Below, piece after piece: positions 16,223 through 25,945 of a stretch of 64,000 nucleotides of DNA. Both the position numbers and the translations under genes were made by a program. The notes beneath the pieces are model-generated. The model saw only the letters and a program-made list of their open reading frames with translations. It made no database searches and was not told the DNA's origin. Source of the DNA: Chloroflexia bacterium SDU3-3 (GTDB taxonomy: Bacteria > Chloroflexota > Chloroflexia > Chloroflexales > Roseiflexaceae); NCBI GenBank assembly GCA_009268125.1, contig WBOU01000009.1, positions 1 to 64,000 of the forward strand. The letters run 5' to 3'. How positions within the stretch are numbered: the stretch's first letter is position 1; each line of letters starts with the position of its first letter.

Positions 16223-18133
16223 ATGTCATTTCTTGCACCACTGGCCCTGCTGAGCGCGGCGGTGATCGGCCCGATCATCGTGGCGATGTACCTGCTGAAG
16301 CTGCGCCGCGAGGAGCGCACCGTCTCCTCCACCTTCCTGTGGAAGAAGATGGTGCGCGATGTGGAGGCCAACGCGCCCTGGCAGAAGCTGCGCCGCAACA
16401 TCCTGCTGCTGCTGCAGCTGCTGATCCTAGCCCTGCTGGCCTTCGCGCTGGCGCGGCCCTTCTTCCGCACCACCGGCATCGCGGGCAAAAACCTGATCGT
16501 CATCATCGACCGCTCGGAGAGCATGGGCGCGACCGACGCGAACGGCACCCGGCTCGATGCCGCCAAGCAGCAGGCGATCGCGCTGATCGACCAGCTGCCC
16601 GACGGCGGGCGGGCGACCGTGATCGCGGCGGGCGGCCAGATGGATGTGCCCGCCTCATCGAGCAGCGACAGGCGGCAGCTGCGCGATGCCATCCAGGGCA
16701 TCCAGCTGCGCTACAGTGGCAGCGACCTGGCGCAGGCGCTGACGCTGGCCTCGGCGCTGGCCTCGCACGAGGCCGAGAGCGAGGTGGCCGTGCTCTCCGA
16801 TGGCAACGCCAGCGTGCCCGCCGACCTGCAGGTGCCCGCCACGGTGCGGTTCTTCCCGGTGGGGTCGCGCGATGCAAATCTGGCCGTCAGCGCGCTGACG
16901 CTGGAGAGCAGCGCGGCGGGCCAGACCATGTTCGCGCAGGTGAGCAACTACGGCACCGCCGAGGCCAGCAGGCGGCTCGACATCTACCTGGATGGCGAGC
17001 TGTTCAACGCCTACAGCCTGCAGATCAAGCCGGGCCAGTCGGCCTCGCAGACGGTGGAGGTGCCCGCCGCCGTCCACACCGTAGAGGCCCGGCTCGACGC
17101 CAGCGACGAGGATGCCCAGCCGCTGGACGACCGCGCGTGGGCGGTGAGCAACGCGGGCGAGGGCAGCCGCATCCGGATCGTGGGGCCGGGCAACCGCTTC
17201 CTAGAGACCGCGCTGGCCCGCCTGCCGAACATCCAGGTGACGCGCATGCCCACCAGCACCACCACCTTCACCGAGACCGCCGCGCAGGTGCCGCTGACCA
17301 TCCTGGATGGCGTGGTGCCCGCCCAGCTGCCGCCGGGCAACCTGTTCTTTATCGCCCCGCCGCGCTCCACCGCCTTCTTCTCGGTCACCGGCCAGGTCGA
17401 ATTTCCCGCGCTGCACCCCAGCACTGGCGAAGATGCGCTGCTGCGCTATGTGACGCTGAGCGATGTGCACGTGCGCCGCGCCACCGCGCTGGTGCCGGGG
17501 GCGTGGGCGCGCACCGTGGTGGATGGCGACGGCGGGCCGATGCTCGTGGCGGGCGAGTACGAGGGCAGGCGGATCGTGGTGCTCAGCTTCAGCACCCACA
17601 ACTCCGATCTGCCGCTTCAGGTGGCCTTCCCGCTGCTGATCTCGAACGTGGTGAGCTACCTGGTGCCAGGCAGCGGTGCCGACGCCGCCCAGATCGCGCC
17701 CGGGCAGCCGCTGGCGCTGCCAGTGGATGACAGCATCACCGCCGTGCGCGTGACCAAGCCCGATGGCGGTGTGGTGGAGGCCGTGCGCGAGAGCGGGCAG
17801 GCGATCTTCGCCGACACCACCCAGCCAGGGCCATATGTGGTGGAGCAGTACCAGGGCCAGAAGCTCGTTGGGCGCATACGCTACGCGGCCAACCTGTTCT
17901 CGGCCAGCGAATCGACCATCGCGCCCAAATCCCAGCTGGCCATCGCCCAGGCCAGCGGCCTGCAGCAGGCCGAGACCCAGGAGCAGAACCGCGTCGGGCG
18001 GCAGGAGATCTGGCGCTGGCTGGCGGCGGTGGCGCTGGCCGTGCTCGTGATAGAATGGCTTGTGTACCAGCGTAGCGGCATCGCCTACCTGCGCGAGCGA
18101 CTACTGCGGCGTCGATCGCAGCCGATCAGATAG
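16223..18133 (+). CDS. BatA-like membrane VWA protein
   Basis: A 636-residue protein. The N-terminal BatA domain has two membrane helices (about 4-24 and 60-80) around LKLRREERTVSSTFLWKKM, a motif typical of aerotolerance-operon BatA proteins. A VWA domain follows with DxSxS at D96-R-S-E-S. Residues about 210-560 are beta-rich and probably extracytoplasmic. A C-terminal membrane helix (about 598-616, AAVALAVLVIEWLVY) is followed by a basic tail. It starts 47 nt after DUF58, and the next VWA gene begins 16 nt after its stop. A role in a membrane VWA complex driven by MoxR is inferred. Confidence 0.85.
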   Translation: MSFLAPLALLSAAVIGPIIVAMYLLKLRREERTVSSTFLWKKMVRDVEANAPWQKLRRNILLLLQLLILALLAFALARPFFRTTGIAGKNLIVIIDRSESMGATDANGTRLDAAKQQAIALIDQLPDGGRATVIAAGGQMDVPASSSSDRRQLRDAIQGIQLRYSGSDLAQALTLASALASHEAESEVAVLSDGNASVPADLQVPATVRFFPVGSRDANLAVSALTLESSAAGQTMFAQVSNYGTAEASRRLDIYLDGELFNAYSLQIKPGQSASQTVEVPAAVHTVEARLDASDEDAQPLDDRAWAVSNAGEGSRIRIVGPGNRFLETALARLPNIQVTRMPTSTTTFTETAAQVPLTILDGVVPAQLPPGNLFFIAPPRSTAFFSVTGQVEFPALHPSTGEDALLRYVTLSDVHVRRATALVPGAWARTVVDGDGGPMLVAGEYEGRRIVVLSFSTHNSDLPLQVAFPLLISNVVSYLVPGSGADAAQIAPGQPLALPVDDSITAVRVTKPDGGVVEAVRESGQAIFADTTQPGPYVVEQYQGQKLVGRIRYAANLFSASESTIAPKSQLAIAQASGLQQAETQEQNRVGRQEIWRWLAAVALAVLVIEWLVYQRSGIAYLRERLLRRRSQPIR

Positions 18134-18148
18134 CGAAGCAAAACGCCC

Positions 18149-20893
18149 ATGCGCCTGACCTTCATCCACCCCGAGCTGCTCTGGCTGCTGCTGCTGCTGC
18201 CGCCCATGTGGGCGCTGGCGCTGCTGGGGCCGCACAAGCTGGCCGGCGCGCGGCGCTGGGCCAGCCTGGCGCTGCGCACCGCCATCATGCTAGGGCTGAT
18301 CGGGGCGCTGGCAGGCACACAGGCGGTGCGCCGACAAGACACCACCACCACTATCTTCCTGCTGGATGGCTCGGACTCGGTGGCGCTGTCGCAGCGCGCC
18401 CAGGCCGAGGGCTTCATCCAGAGCGCGCTGGCCGCCATGCCCAACGAGGATGCGGCGGGCGTGGTGGTGTTCGGCAGCCAGGCCCTGGTCGAGCGCGCGC
18501 CGCAGCAGGAGACCACGCTGGGCCAGATCGCCGCGCACCCCGCAGGCAGCGCCAGCGACATCGCCTCGGCCATCCAGCTGGGCCTCTCCATGCTGCCGCA
18601 GGAGGGCCACCAGCGGCTGGTGCTGCTCTCCGACGGGGGCGAGAACCGTGGCGACGCGCAGGCCGCCGCGCGGATCGCCGCCGAGCGCGGCATCCCGATC
18701 GATATTGTGCCGCTGAACGGCCTGCCCGATGGGCTGGATGCCCAGGTGAGCCGCGTGCGGCTGCCCGCCAGCGCCCGCGTGGGCCAGCAGCTGCGGCTGC
18801 AGATGACGCTGGAGAGCACCCAGGCGACGGCGGGACAGCTTCGGATCGAAGGTCCAGACGGCCAAGTTCTGGTCAACCAGCGCGTCGACCTGCCGCAGGG
18901 CAGCGCGGATATGGACGTGGTGCTGCCGCCGCCCACCCAGCAGTTTAGCCGCTACACCGTGCGGCTGAGCGTGGAGGGCGACGTGCGGCCCGAGAACAAC
19001 GCCGCCGAGGCCTACACCTTCATCACCGGCAGGCCCCGCGTGCTGCTGGCCGAGGGCAGCCCCGATGCCGCCAAAAACCTGGCCGGGGCGCTCGCATCCA
19101 GCGGCATCGAGGTGAGCGTGATCAAGCCCCAGGCCCTGCCCGAGAGCATCGGCCAGCTGGCCGAATACGATGCGGTGGCGCTGATCGACACGCCCAAGCG
19201 CGCCGTATCGGCCCGCGCCCAGAGTGCCCTGGCCACCTTCGTGCACGACCTAGGGCGCGGCCTGATCATGGTGGGCGGCACCCAGGCGTTTGGCGCTGGC
19301 AGCTGGCGCGACACACCGATCGAGGCGGCGCTGCCGGTGGACATGGATATCCCCACGCAGTACGAGATCCCGCCGGTGAGCATCGTGGTGCTGATCGACA
19401 CCTCGGGCAGCATGTCGCAGGAGGAGGATGGCAAGACCAAGCTGCAGCTGGCCGCTGACGGCGCGGCCCAGATCGCCACGCTGATGCGCGACAGCGACGA
19501 GATCACCGTCATCCCCTTCGACGAAGCGCCCGGCCAAGTGGTGGGGCCGATCCCCGGCAGCCGCAGAAATGAGGCCGTGTCGCTGCTGAGCAAAATGGAG
19601 CCGGGCGGCGGCGGCATCAACATCTTCGATGGCCTGTCCGAGGTCGAGCGGCGGCTGTCCAGAACGCAGATGAGTGTCAAGCATATCATCACCATCACCG
19701 ACGGCGCCGACACCGAGCAGCAGGAAGGGGCCATCGACATCATCAAGCGGCTGCGCGGCCAGCAGGTGACGCTCACCTCGATCGCGATCGGCGATGGCAA
19801 GGATGTGCCGTTCCTCCAGGGCGCGGTGCACGAGGGCGGCGGGCGCTTCTTCCTGACCACCAAGGCCAGCGAGCTGCCGTCGATCCTAGCTGACGAGACG
19901 CAGGCCGTGGTGCGGCCCTATGTGGTGGAAGAAGACTTTACACCGGGCAGAATTAACGACCACCCCATCCTGCGCGCGATCGACGGCGTGCCCAAGCTGC
20001 AGGGGCGCGTGGTGACGACGCCCAAGCAGACCGCGCAGGTGCTGATGAACAGCGAGCGCGGCGACCCCGTGCTGGCGGTGTGGCAGTATGGCCTGGGCCG
20101 ATCCGCCGCATGGACCAGCGATCTGGGCGGGCGCTGGGCCAACGGCTGGACCACCTGGGAAGGCTACCAGCGATTCTGCGCCCAGCTGGTGGGCTGGCTG
20201 CTGCCCGCACGCGAGGACTCGGGCCTCGCCCTGCAGACCGAGACGGTAAACGGCCAGCTGCTGCTGGAGGCGCAGGCCAGCAACACCCAGCAGCAGGCGC
20301 GCTCGGGGCTGACGATCACCGCGCGGCTGCTGCGCGGCGACCAGCCCGCCGTGGAGGTGCCGCTGAGCGAGGTGGGGCCGGGCCGCTACCGCGCCGCCGT
20401 GAGCGACGCCGCGCCGGGGGCCTACCTAGTGCAGCTTGAGGCCAAGGACAGCGCGGGCGCGACCGTGGGGCTGGCCACCGCCGGTGCCGCCGTGCCGCAG
20501 AGCGCCGAGTACCAGACCCGCAACGCCAACCCCGCGCTGCTTAGTCAGCTGGCCCAGATCAGCGGCGGGCGGCAGGGCATCGCACCCGCCGAGGCCTTCG
20601 CGCCCAACCTGCGCAGCCAGGGCGCGGCCAGCGAGATCGCGCTGGCGCTGCTGGCCCTGGCCCTGGCGCTGCTACCCTTCGACATCGCCATCCGCAGGCT
20701 GTTCGGCAGACGCGGCCCGACCCTGGCCACCGCCCCGCGCAGCGCGTGGGCGCTGCCGCCGATACCCAAGACGCTCAAGATCCCCACACCCAGCGCGCCA
20801 GCCGCACCCAAAGCCGTAGGCAAAGAGGCCGAACTGGAGAAGCTGCGCGCCGCCCAGGAGCAGGCCCGCAAGCGCGCCAGAGGCGAGGAATAG
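18149..20893 (+). CDS. large membrane protein with two VWA domains and a GATase1-like domain
   Basis: A 914-residue protein. The N-terminal BatA-like segment has two membrane helices (about 8-27 and 43-58, ALRTAIMLGLIGALAG). The first VWA domain starts D73-G-S-D-S. Residues about 280-395 form a class-I glutamine-amidotransferase-like fold (RPRVLLAEGS ... GRGLIMVGGTQAFGAGSWRD) with no obvious catalytic Cys. The second VWA domain carries a MIDAS D417-T-S-G-S-M. A beta-rich region follows, then a C-terminal membrane helix (about 830-850) and a charged cytoplasmic tail rich in Ala/Lys/Arg. The protein is probably anchored at both ends. It is a tandem paralogue of the next gene, whose second MIDAS lies at nearly the same residue (416). 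The gap from the previous gene is 15 nt. Confidence 0.85.
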   Translation: MRLTFIHPELLWLLLLLPPMWALALLGPHKLAGARRWASLALRTAIMLGLIGALAGTQAVRRQDTTTTIFLLDGSDSVALSQRAQAEGFIQSALAAMPNEDAAGVVVFGSQALVERAPQQETTLGQIAAHPAGSASDIASAIQLGLSMLPQEGHQRLVLLSDGGENRGDAQAAARIAAERGIPIDIVPLNGLPDGLDAQVSRVRLPASARVGQQLRLQMTLESTQATAGQLRIEGPDGQVLVNQRVDLPQGSADMDVVLPPPTQQFSRYTVRLSVEGDVRPENNAAEAYTFITGRPRVLLAEGSPDAAKNLAGALASSGIEVSVIKPQALPESIGQLAEYDAVALIDTPKRAVSARAQSALATFVHDLGRGLIMVGGTQAFGAGSWRDTPIEAALPVDMDIPTQYEIPPVSIVVLIDTSGSMSQEEDGKTKLQLAADGAAQIATLMRDSDEITVIPFDEAPGQVVGPIPGSRRNEAVSLLSKMEPGGGGINIFDGLSEVERRLSRTQMSVKHIITITDGADTEQQEGAIDIIKRLRGQQVTLTSIAIGDGKDVPFLQGAVHEGGGRFFLTTKASELPSILADETQAVVRPYVVEEDFTPGRINDHPILRAIDGVPKLQGRVVTTPKQTAQVLMNSERGDPVLAVWQYGLGRSAAWTSDLGGRWANGWTTWEGYQRFCAQLVGWLLPAREDSGLALQTETVNGQLLLEAQASNTQQQARSGLTITARLLRGDQPAVEVPLSEVGPGRYRAAVSDAAPGAYLVQLEAKDSAGATVGLATAGAAVPQSAEYQTRNANPALLSQLAQISGGRQGIAPAEAFAPNLRSQGAASEIALALLALALALLPFDIAIRRLFGRRGPTLATAPRSAWALPPIPKTLKIPTPSAPAAPKAVGKEAELEKLRAAQEQARKRARGEE

Positions 20894-20902
20894 GCCAATA
20901 CG

Positions 20903-23767
20903 ATGCCACAGATCAGCTTTCTCTCACCGCTGGCGCTTCTCCTGCTAGCGCTCATACCACTGCTGTGGTTGCCCGCGCTGGTCGCGCCGCGCCGCACGGC
21001 CCGCTGGCGGCAGGTGGCCAGCCTCGCGCTGCGCACCGCCATCATGCTGGCGCTCATCCTGGGCATCGCTGGCGCGCAGCTGACCTTCCCGGCCAGCGCG
21101 ATCACCACTATTTTCCTGCTGGATCGTTCGGACTCGGTGGGCGACAGCCAGCGCGCCCAGCAAGAGCAGTATGTCGATCAGGCGCTCCAGCGGCAGCGCG
21201 CAGGCGACCGCACCGGCATTGTGGTGTTCGGCAAAAACGCACTGGTCGAGCACGCCCCCGGCGATCTGTCCGCGCTCGGGCGGCTGGCATCCGCACCCGT
21301 GGGCGCGCGCACCAGCCTGCCCGACGCCATCCAGCTAGGCATGGCGCTGTTTCCCAACGACACCCAGAAGCGGCTGGTGCTGCTCTCCGACGGCGGCAAC
21401 AACCTGGGCACCGTGGGCGAGGCCGCGCAGCTGGCCAGGCTGGGCAAGATCCCGATCGATGTGGTGAACCTGCCAGCCGACGTGGGCCAGGATGTGCTGG
21501 TGCGCCGGATCGACACGCCCGGCAGCGCGCGGCTCGGCCAAGAGATCAGCGTGACCGCCCAGATCGAGTCGAGCTACGCCACGCGCGGCAGCGTGCAGGT
21601 GTTTGTGGATGGCCAGCTGGCGCTCAGCCAGGAGCGCGAGATCCCCCAGGGGCAGTCGAGCATCAGCTTCCAGCTGCCCGCGGGCGCGGCGGGCTACCGC
21701 AAGATCGATGTGCAGGTGCAGGCCCAGGGCGACGCCACCAGCCAGAACAACCGCACCGCCACCTTCACCGAGATCAAAGGGCCACCCAGGCTGCTGATCG
21801 TCGCCGCCGAGCCAGACAAGGCCGAGAGCCTGCGGGCCGCGCTGGAGGCGGGCGGCGCGCAGCCTGTGGTGAGCGACCCCAGCCACGCGCCCACCGAGCT
21901 GGCCCAGCTGAGCGAGTACGCCGCCGTCATCCTGTTTGACACGCGGGCGCGCGACCTGCCGCACGCCCTGATGGAGAACATCCCGACCTATGTGCGCGAG
22001 CTAGGCGGCGGCTTCGCCATGATCGGCGGGCAGCACAGCTTCGGGGCGGGCGGCTACCGGCGCACCGCCATCGCGCCCATCCTGCCGGTGGAGCTTGACC
22101 CGGTCGACACCATGATGCGTCCTGACGTGGCCCTCACCATGGTGATCGACCACAGCGGCAGCATGGCCGAGGCCAGCGGCAGCGGCACGCGCACCAAGCT
22201 CGACCTAGCCAAGGAGGCGGTGTACCAGGCCAGCCTGGGCCTCACCCCGCAGGATCAGATCGGCCTAGTGGTGTTCGACGACATGGCCCGCTGGGTGCTG
22301 CCGCTGCAGCAGATGCCCGACACCACCGCGATCGAGCAAGCCCTCAGCACCTTCGACCCCGACGGCGGCACCGACATCCTGCCCGGCATGCAGCTGGCCG
22401 CTGGAGCTATGCAGCAGAGCCAGGCCAAGATCAGACATGTCATCCTGCTGACCGACGGGCTGGCCGACGACAACTACGCCCAGCTGGTGCAGCAGATGAA
22501 CGCGCAGGGCGTCACCATCTCCACCGTGGCGCTGGGCGACGACGCCAACCCTAACCTAGAGGGTATCGCCAAGCAGGGCGGCGGGCGCTACTATCAGGTG
22601 CGCTCGGCCCAGCAGATCCCCAACATCTTCCTTCAGGAGACCGTGATCATCGCCGGGCGCGACCTGATCGACCGCGACTTCACGCCCATGCTGGCGCTCA
22701 GCAGCGCGGCGCTGCGCGGCATCACCAGCTTCCCCACGCTGCGCGGCTACAACGGCACCGAGCTGAAAAGCAGCGCCCGCACCATCCTCGTGACCGACGA
22801 CAGCAAGCCGCTGCTGGCCCAGGAGCAGGTGGGGCTGGGCCGCACCGTCGCATGGGCCAGCGACCTCGACGGACGGTGGAGCGCCCAGCTGCTGCGCTGG
22901 GATGCGTTCCCGCGCTTTATGGCGGGCTTTATCGACATGCTGGTGCCGCCCCAGGGCGACACCGGCCTGACACTGGAGGCCAGCGCCCAGGGCGATCAGG
23001 TGGTGCTCACGGCGCGCGCGCAGGATGCCAGCGGCCAGCCGGTGCCCAACCTGGCGGTGTCGGGCAATCTACTGGCCCCGCAAGACCAGCAGAGCCAGAG
23101 CCAGCCGGGCCAGAAGCTCACCTTCACCCAGGTGGGCGCGGGCGAGTACCGCGCCACCGCTCCCGCGCACGACATCGGCGTGTATCTGGCGCAGGTGGCG
23201 GCGGTGGACGCCCAGGGCGCGCCCGCAGGCACCGCCAAGGGCGGCGTGGTGATGAGCTACTCGCCCGAGTATGGCCAGCAGCGCGCCAACCCCAGCCTGC
23301 TGGCCGATATCGCCCGCGCCACCGCCGGTCGCGTGGACCCGCCCGCCGACACGGCGTACGAGCGGCTGGCCCAGCCCTTCAGCGCGGTCTACGAGCTGGG
23401 CATCACGCTGCTGCTGCTGGCCTTCGCCCTGCTGCCGCTCGACATCGCGGTGCGGCGCGTGTTCATCCCGCTGCGCTCGCTGGTGCCCGCGCGCCAGCGG
23501 GCCGCCGCGCCCCAGCCGATCCCGGCCATGGCGCGGCTGGGCCAGGCCAAACAGCGCGCCCAGGCCCGCGTGGCCACGCCCGAGCCACCCCAGGCCGCTG
23601 CGCCCCAAGCAGCCGCGCCCCAGCCGCGCCCAGCGCCCCAGGCTGCACCCAGGCCCGCGCCGACCAAGCCCGCCCCCAAGCCCCAGGGCGGCGCGGCAAT
23701 GAGCGACGAGCAGTTCGCGCGACTGCTGGCGGCGAAGAAGCGGGCCAGAGACAGCGAGAAGAAATAG
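20903..23767 (+). CDS. large membrane protein with two VWA domains and a GATase1-like domain (paralogue)
   Basis: A 954-residue paralogue of the preceding gene, with the same order. It has N-terminal helices (ALRTAIMLALILGIAG), a first VWA D74-R-S-D-S, a GATase1-like region (PPRLLIVAAE ... GGGFAMIGGQHSFGAGGYRR), a second VWA with MIDAS D416-H-S-G-S, a beta-rich region, and a C-terminal membrane helix (LGITLLLLAFALLPLDIAV). The cytoplasmic tail is longer, Pro/Ala/Gln-rich, and ends in DEQFARLLAAKKRARDSEKK. It is separated from its paralogue by 9 nt and closes the operon at a hairpin. The duplication followed by divergence suggests a hetero-oligomeric VWA assembly (inference). Confidence 0.85.
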   Translation: MPQISFLSPLALLLLALIPLLWLPALVAPRRTARWRQVASLALRTAIMLALILGIAGAQLTFPASAITTIFLLDRSDSVGDSQRAQQEQYVDQALQRQRAGDRTGIVVFGKNALVEHAPGDLSALGRLASAPVGARTSLPDAIQLGMALFPNDTQKRLVLLSDGGNNLGTVGEAAQLARLGKIPIDVVNLPADVGQDVLVRRIDTPGSARLGQEISVTAQIESSYATRGSVQVFVDGQLALSQEREIPQGQSSISFQLPAGAAGYRKIDVQVQAQGDATSQNNRTATFTEIKGPPRLLIVAAEPDKAESLRAALEAGGAQPVVSDPSHAPTELAQLSEYAAVILFDTRARDLPHALMENIPTYVRELGGGFAMIGGQHSFGAGGYRRTAIAPILPVELDPVDTMMRPDVALTMVIDHSGSMAEASGSGTRTKLDLAKEAVYQASLGLTPQDQIGLVVFDDMARWVLPLQQMPDTTAIEQALSTFDPDGGTDILPGMQLAAGAMQQSQAKIRHVILLTDGLADDNYAQLVQQMNAQGVTISTVALGDDANPNLEGIAKQGGGRYYQVRSAQQIPNIFLQETVIIAGRDLIDRDFTPMLALSSAALRGITSFPTLRGYNGTELKSSARTILVTDDSKPLLAQEQVGLGRTVAWASDLDGRWSAQLLRWDAFPRFMAGFIDMLVPPQGDTGLTLEASAQGDQVVLTARAQDASGQPVPNLAVSGNLLAPQDQQSQSQPGQKLTFTQVGAGEYRATAPAHDIGVYLAQVAAVDAQGAPAGTAKGGVVMSYSPEYGQQRANPSLLADIARATAGRVDPPADTAYERLAQPFSAVYELGITLLLLAFALLPLDIAVRRVFIPLRSLVPARQRAAAPQPIPAMARLGQAKQRAQARVATPEPPQAAAPQAAAPQPRPAPQAAPRPAPTKPAPKPQGGAAMSDEQFARLLAAKKRARDSEKK

Positions 23768-23771
23768 CGAA

Positions 23772-23799
23772 GGCCATGGGGAAGTGATCCCCCATGGCC
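23772..23799. terminator. hairpin ending the VWA operon
   Basis: GGCCATGGGG (23772-23781) pairs perfectly with CCCCATGGCC (23790-23799). It lies between convergent genes. There is no clear T run on either side, so termination efficiency is uncertain. Confidence 0.5.
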
Positions 23800-23822
23800 C
23801 TTAGCCTCGCCCGAGCGCATCG

Positions 23823-24800
23823 CTAGGCCTCAAACGGCAGCTCCACCACCTCGGCGGTCAGCGAGCTGCCCGCGATGCCCACCTGCGCCCCCTGCTCGGC
23901 GTGGGCGGTGCGCACATAGGCCAGCGCCACCGGCCCCAGACGCGGCGACACCACCACGCTGGTCAGATCGCCGGCCTCCTTCCCGCCCACATCCAGCTTG
24001 GCCGGGGTGGCCAGCCCGCCCACATCCGCCGAGGAGAGCCGCAGGCCGCACAGCCGCTTGGCCATGCGCCCACGGCTCTCCATCCGCGCGATGATCTCCT
24101 GGCCCACATAGCAGCCCTTACGGAAGCTCACCGCGTCGGTCAGGCCGGTCTCCAGCGGGATGTACTCCTGCCCCAGCTCGTGCCCGACGGCGGCGTAGCC
24201 GTGCTCTACCCGCAGCAGGTCGAAGGTCGCCTCATCCAGCGCGGCGGCCCCACCGGCGGCCAGCGCATCGCGCAGCGCGGCGGCGTGCTCGGCGGGCACC
24301 ACTAGGCGGAAGCCAGCGCCGCCCAGCGGCAGCGCGCGCGCCACCAGCGTGGGCGCGCCCGCCAGCACCAGCTCGGCGCTGGCGTGCAGCGCCAGATCGG
24401 GCAGCGGCGCGCCCGCCAGCTGCTCTAGCAGCGGGGCCGCGCCTGGGCCATACAGCGCCAGCTGGGCGTGCGACTGGCCCATCGGCTCCAGCGTCACCTT
24501 GTCGTTGAAGAAGATATTCTTGCGCAGATGCGAGTAGACCGGCCCGCCCTGGCCCGGCCCGGTGATCAGCACCAGCGCATCCTCCAGCCGGTAGACTGTG
24601 AGCAGATCGATGATCCTGCCGATCGGCGTGGTCAGAACGGTGCGTAGCCCCTGGCCCATGCCCAGGTGCACGATATCGTTGGTCGAAAGCCGGTGCAGCA
24701 GATCCGCCGCGCTCGCGCCGCGCATGCGGATGCGGCCATACCCGCCCTCGTCATAGAGCGCCGCGCCCTCGTAGGCGGCGCGGTAGGCTGTGTCGGTCAT
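23823..24800 (-). CDS. ygfZ: folate-binding YgfZ/GcvT-family protein
   Basis: A 325-residue YgfZ (COG0354) protein. It has the GcvT-like folate-binding fold with LHRLSTNDI near the N-terminus and the family signature KGCYVGQE at about residue 235, containing the conserved Cys. YgfZ supports assembly or repair of Fe-S enzymes, acting with tetrahydrofolate in the cytoplasm. The ATG (MTDTAYRAAYEGA) is chosen over an in-frame upstream start because GGAGGAGGAG ends 6-7 nt before it. It follows phoU on the same strand, with a terminator between them. Confidence 0.9.
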   Translation of the reverse strand: MTDTAYRAAYEGAALYDEGGYGRIRMRGASAADLLHRLSTNDIVHLGMGQGLRTVLTTPIGRIIDLLTVYRLEDALVLITGPGQGGPVYSHLRKNIFFNDKVTLEPMGQSHAQLALYGPGAAPLLEQLAGAPLPDLALHASAELVLAGAPTLVARALPLGGAGFRLVVPAEHAAALRDALAAGGAAALDEATFDLLRVEHGYAAVGHELGQEYIPLETGLTDAVSFRKGCYVGQEIIARMESRGRMAKRLCGLRLSSADVGGLATPAKLDVGGKEAGDLTSVVVSPRLGPVALAYVRTAHAEQGAQVGIAGSSLTAEVVELPFEA

Positions 24801-24815
24801 AGTCTCTCCTCCTCC

Positions 24816-24856
24816 AAAAAAGGCCAGCACCCAGACACCGCTATGGTGCCTGGGTG
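24816..24856 (-). terminator. terminator between phoU and ygfZ
   Basis: Minus strand: CACCCAGGCACC pairs with GGTGTCTGGGTG (one mismatch), then a short spacer and TTTTTT. The T run abuts the ygfZ Shine-Dalgarno, so read-through and ygfZ translation could influence each other. Confidence 0.6.
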
Positions 24857-24887
24857 CCGAGGAAATGGGTAGGAAGCCGTGCGGACG

Positions 24888-25547
24888 CTAGACGTTCAGC
24901 GCCTCGGTCTGGCTGGTGGCGATATAGATCACGCGCTCGGCGATGTTGGTCGAGCGGTCGGCCACGCGCTCCAGCGTATGCGAGACATCCAGCAGGTTGA
25001 TCACGCAGTCGAGCGTGCCGGGGTTGGCGCGCGCCGCGTTCATCAGCTCGGCGGAGACCTGATCCTCCAGGTCGTCCACCTTCTCGTCCTCGTAGGCCAG
25101 CGTGCGGGCCAGGTTCACATCCAGCCGCACGAAGCAGTCGAGCGAGGCGTTGAGCATCTGCTGGGCGTACTCGCCCAGGCGGTGCAGGCCGCCGGGGGTC
25201 TCGATCAGCTCGGGGGCGCGCAGGCAGCGGCCCACCCGCTTGGCGATGCCCTTGGCGTAGTCGCCAGCGCGCTCAAGCTCGCCCGCGATCGCCACGGTGG
25301 CGTTCAGGGTGCGCAGGTCGGTGGCCAGCACTGGCTGCTGGGTGGCCAGCAGCTGCTGCACGGCCTCCTCGATCTGGTTGCGGGCCACGTCGATCTCTTT
25401 ATCGCCAGCGATCACGAGGTCGGCCAGGGCCGTGTCCCAGGTCTCTAGGGCGCGCATCGCATCGGCTAGCGAATGTTCCACCCGGCTGCCCATCCGCAGC
25501 AGGTCATCATGTACCGTCTTCAGCTGCTTCACATAGCGGTCGCGCAT
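24888..25547 (-). CDS. phoU: phosphate signalling protein PhoU
   Basis: A 219-residue all-helical PhoU protein with two three-helix repeats. The characteristic metal-binding/dimer motifs are visible as ELERAGDYAKGIAKRV (about 98-113) and TLERVADRSTNIAERVIYI (about 190-208), each with an E-R-x-(A/G)-D core. PhoU links the Pst phosphate transporter to the PhoR/PhoB kinase system. No pst or pho genes are adjacent in this window, which is slightly unusual. The start MRDRYVKQL follows GAGAGGTAGGA. A TTGACG-17-TAGCAT promoter lies about 60 bp upstream. Confidence 0.93.
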   Translation of the reverse strand: MRDRYVKQLKTVHDDLLRMGSRVEHSLADAMRALETWDTALADLVIAGDKEIDVARNQIEEAVQQLLATQQPVLATDLRTLNATVAIAGELERAGDYAKGIAKRVGRCLRAPELIETPGGLHRLGEYAQQMLNASLDCFVRLDVNLARTLAYEDEKVDDLEDQVSAELMNAARANPGTLDCVINLLDVSHTLERVADRSTNIAERVIYIATSQTEALNV

Positions 25548-25603
25548 GGTTCCTACCTCTCCAGTCGGCGGTCGTTTTCGTAGCCAGCCAGCGATAATCC
25601 GGT

Positions 25604-25632
25604 ATGCTATCACGGTTTCTCAGGCACGTCAA
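25604..25632 (-). promoter_or_regulatory. promoter of phoU
   Basis: Minus strand: TTGACG, 17 bp, TAGCAT. No pho-box repeat was recognised by eye around it. Confidence 0.5.
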
Positions 25633-25885
25633 CGGACTGCGCATATAGCTCCGTGATGCGGAATAATGAGCATCTGATGAATGTCTTTTCACAGATCAGT
25701 GAGAGGCTGAGCCAGCAAGAAAGGTAAGATCTGATCAAGGATCGCCACGCTCTTCCGCACTTGGCGTGCTATAGTACCCACCCGATGCTAAGACTATGTT
25801 AAGTGCATGTAAGAGTTTCGGTATAAAGGCGGGCAGAAAGCCGCTTCCTGCCAGCTACATGCCCTTTGCGCAAGGGGCGCGATGC

Positions 25886-25894
25886 TGCTATACT
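25886..25894 (+). promoter_or_regulatory. extended -10 promoter of lepA
   Basis: TGC-TATACT lies 52 bp upstream of the lepA ATG. A second plus-strand TGC-TATAGT occurs near 25765-25773. The divergent phoU-lepA gap (25548-25945) otherwise contains no gene. Confidence 0.55.
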
Positions 25895-25945
25895 GCGCCG
25901 CATATGTATCCAAACCAGCCACACCTCATGAAGTAGATAAATGGT

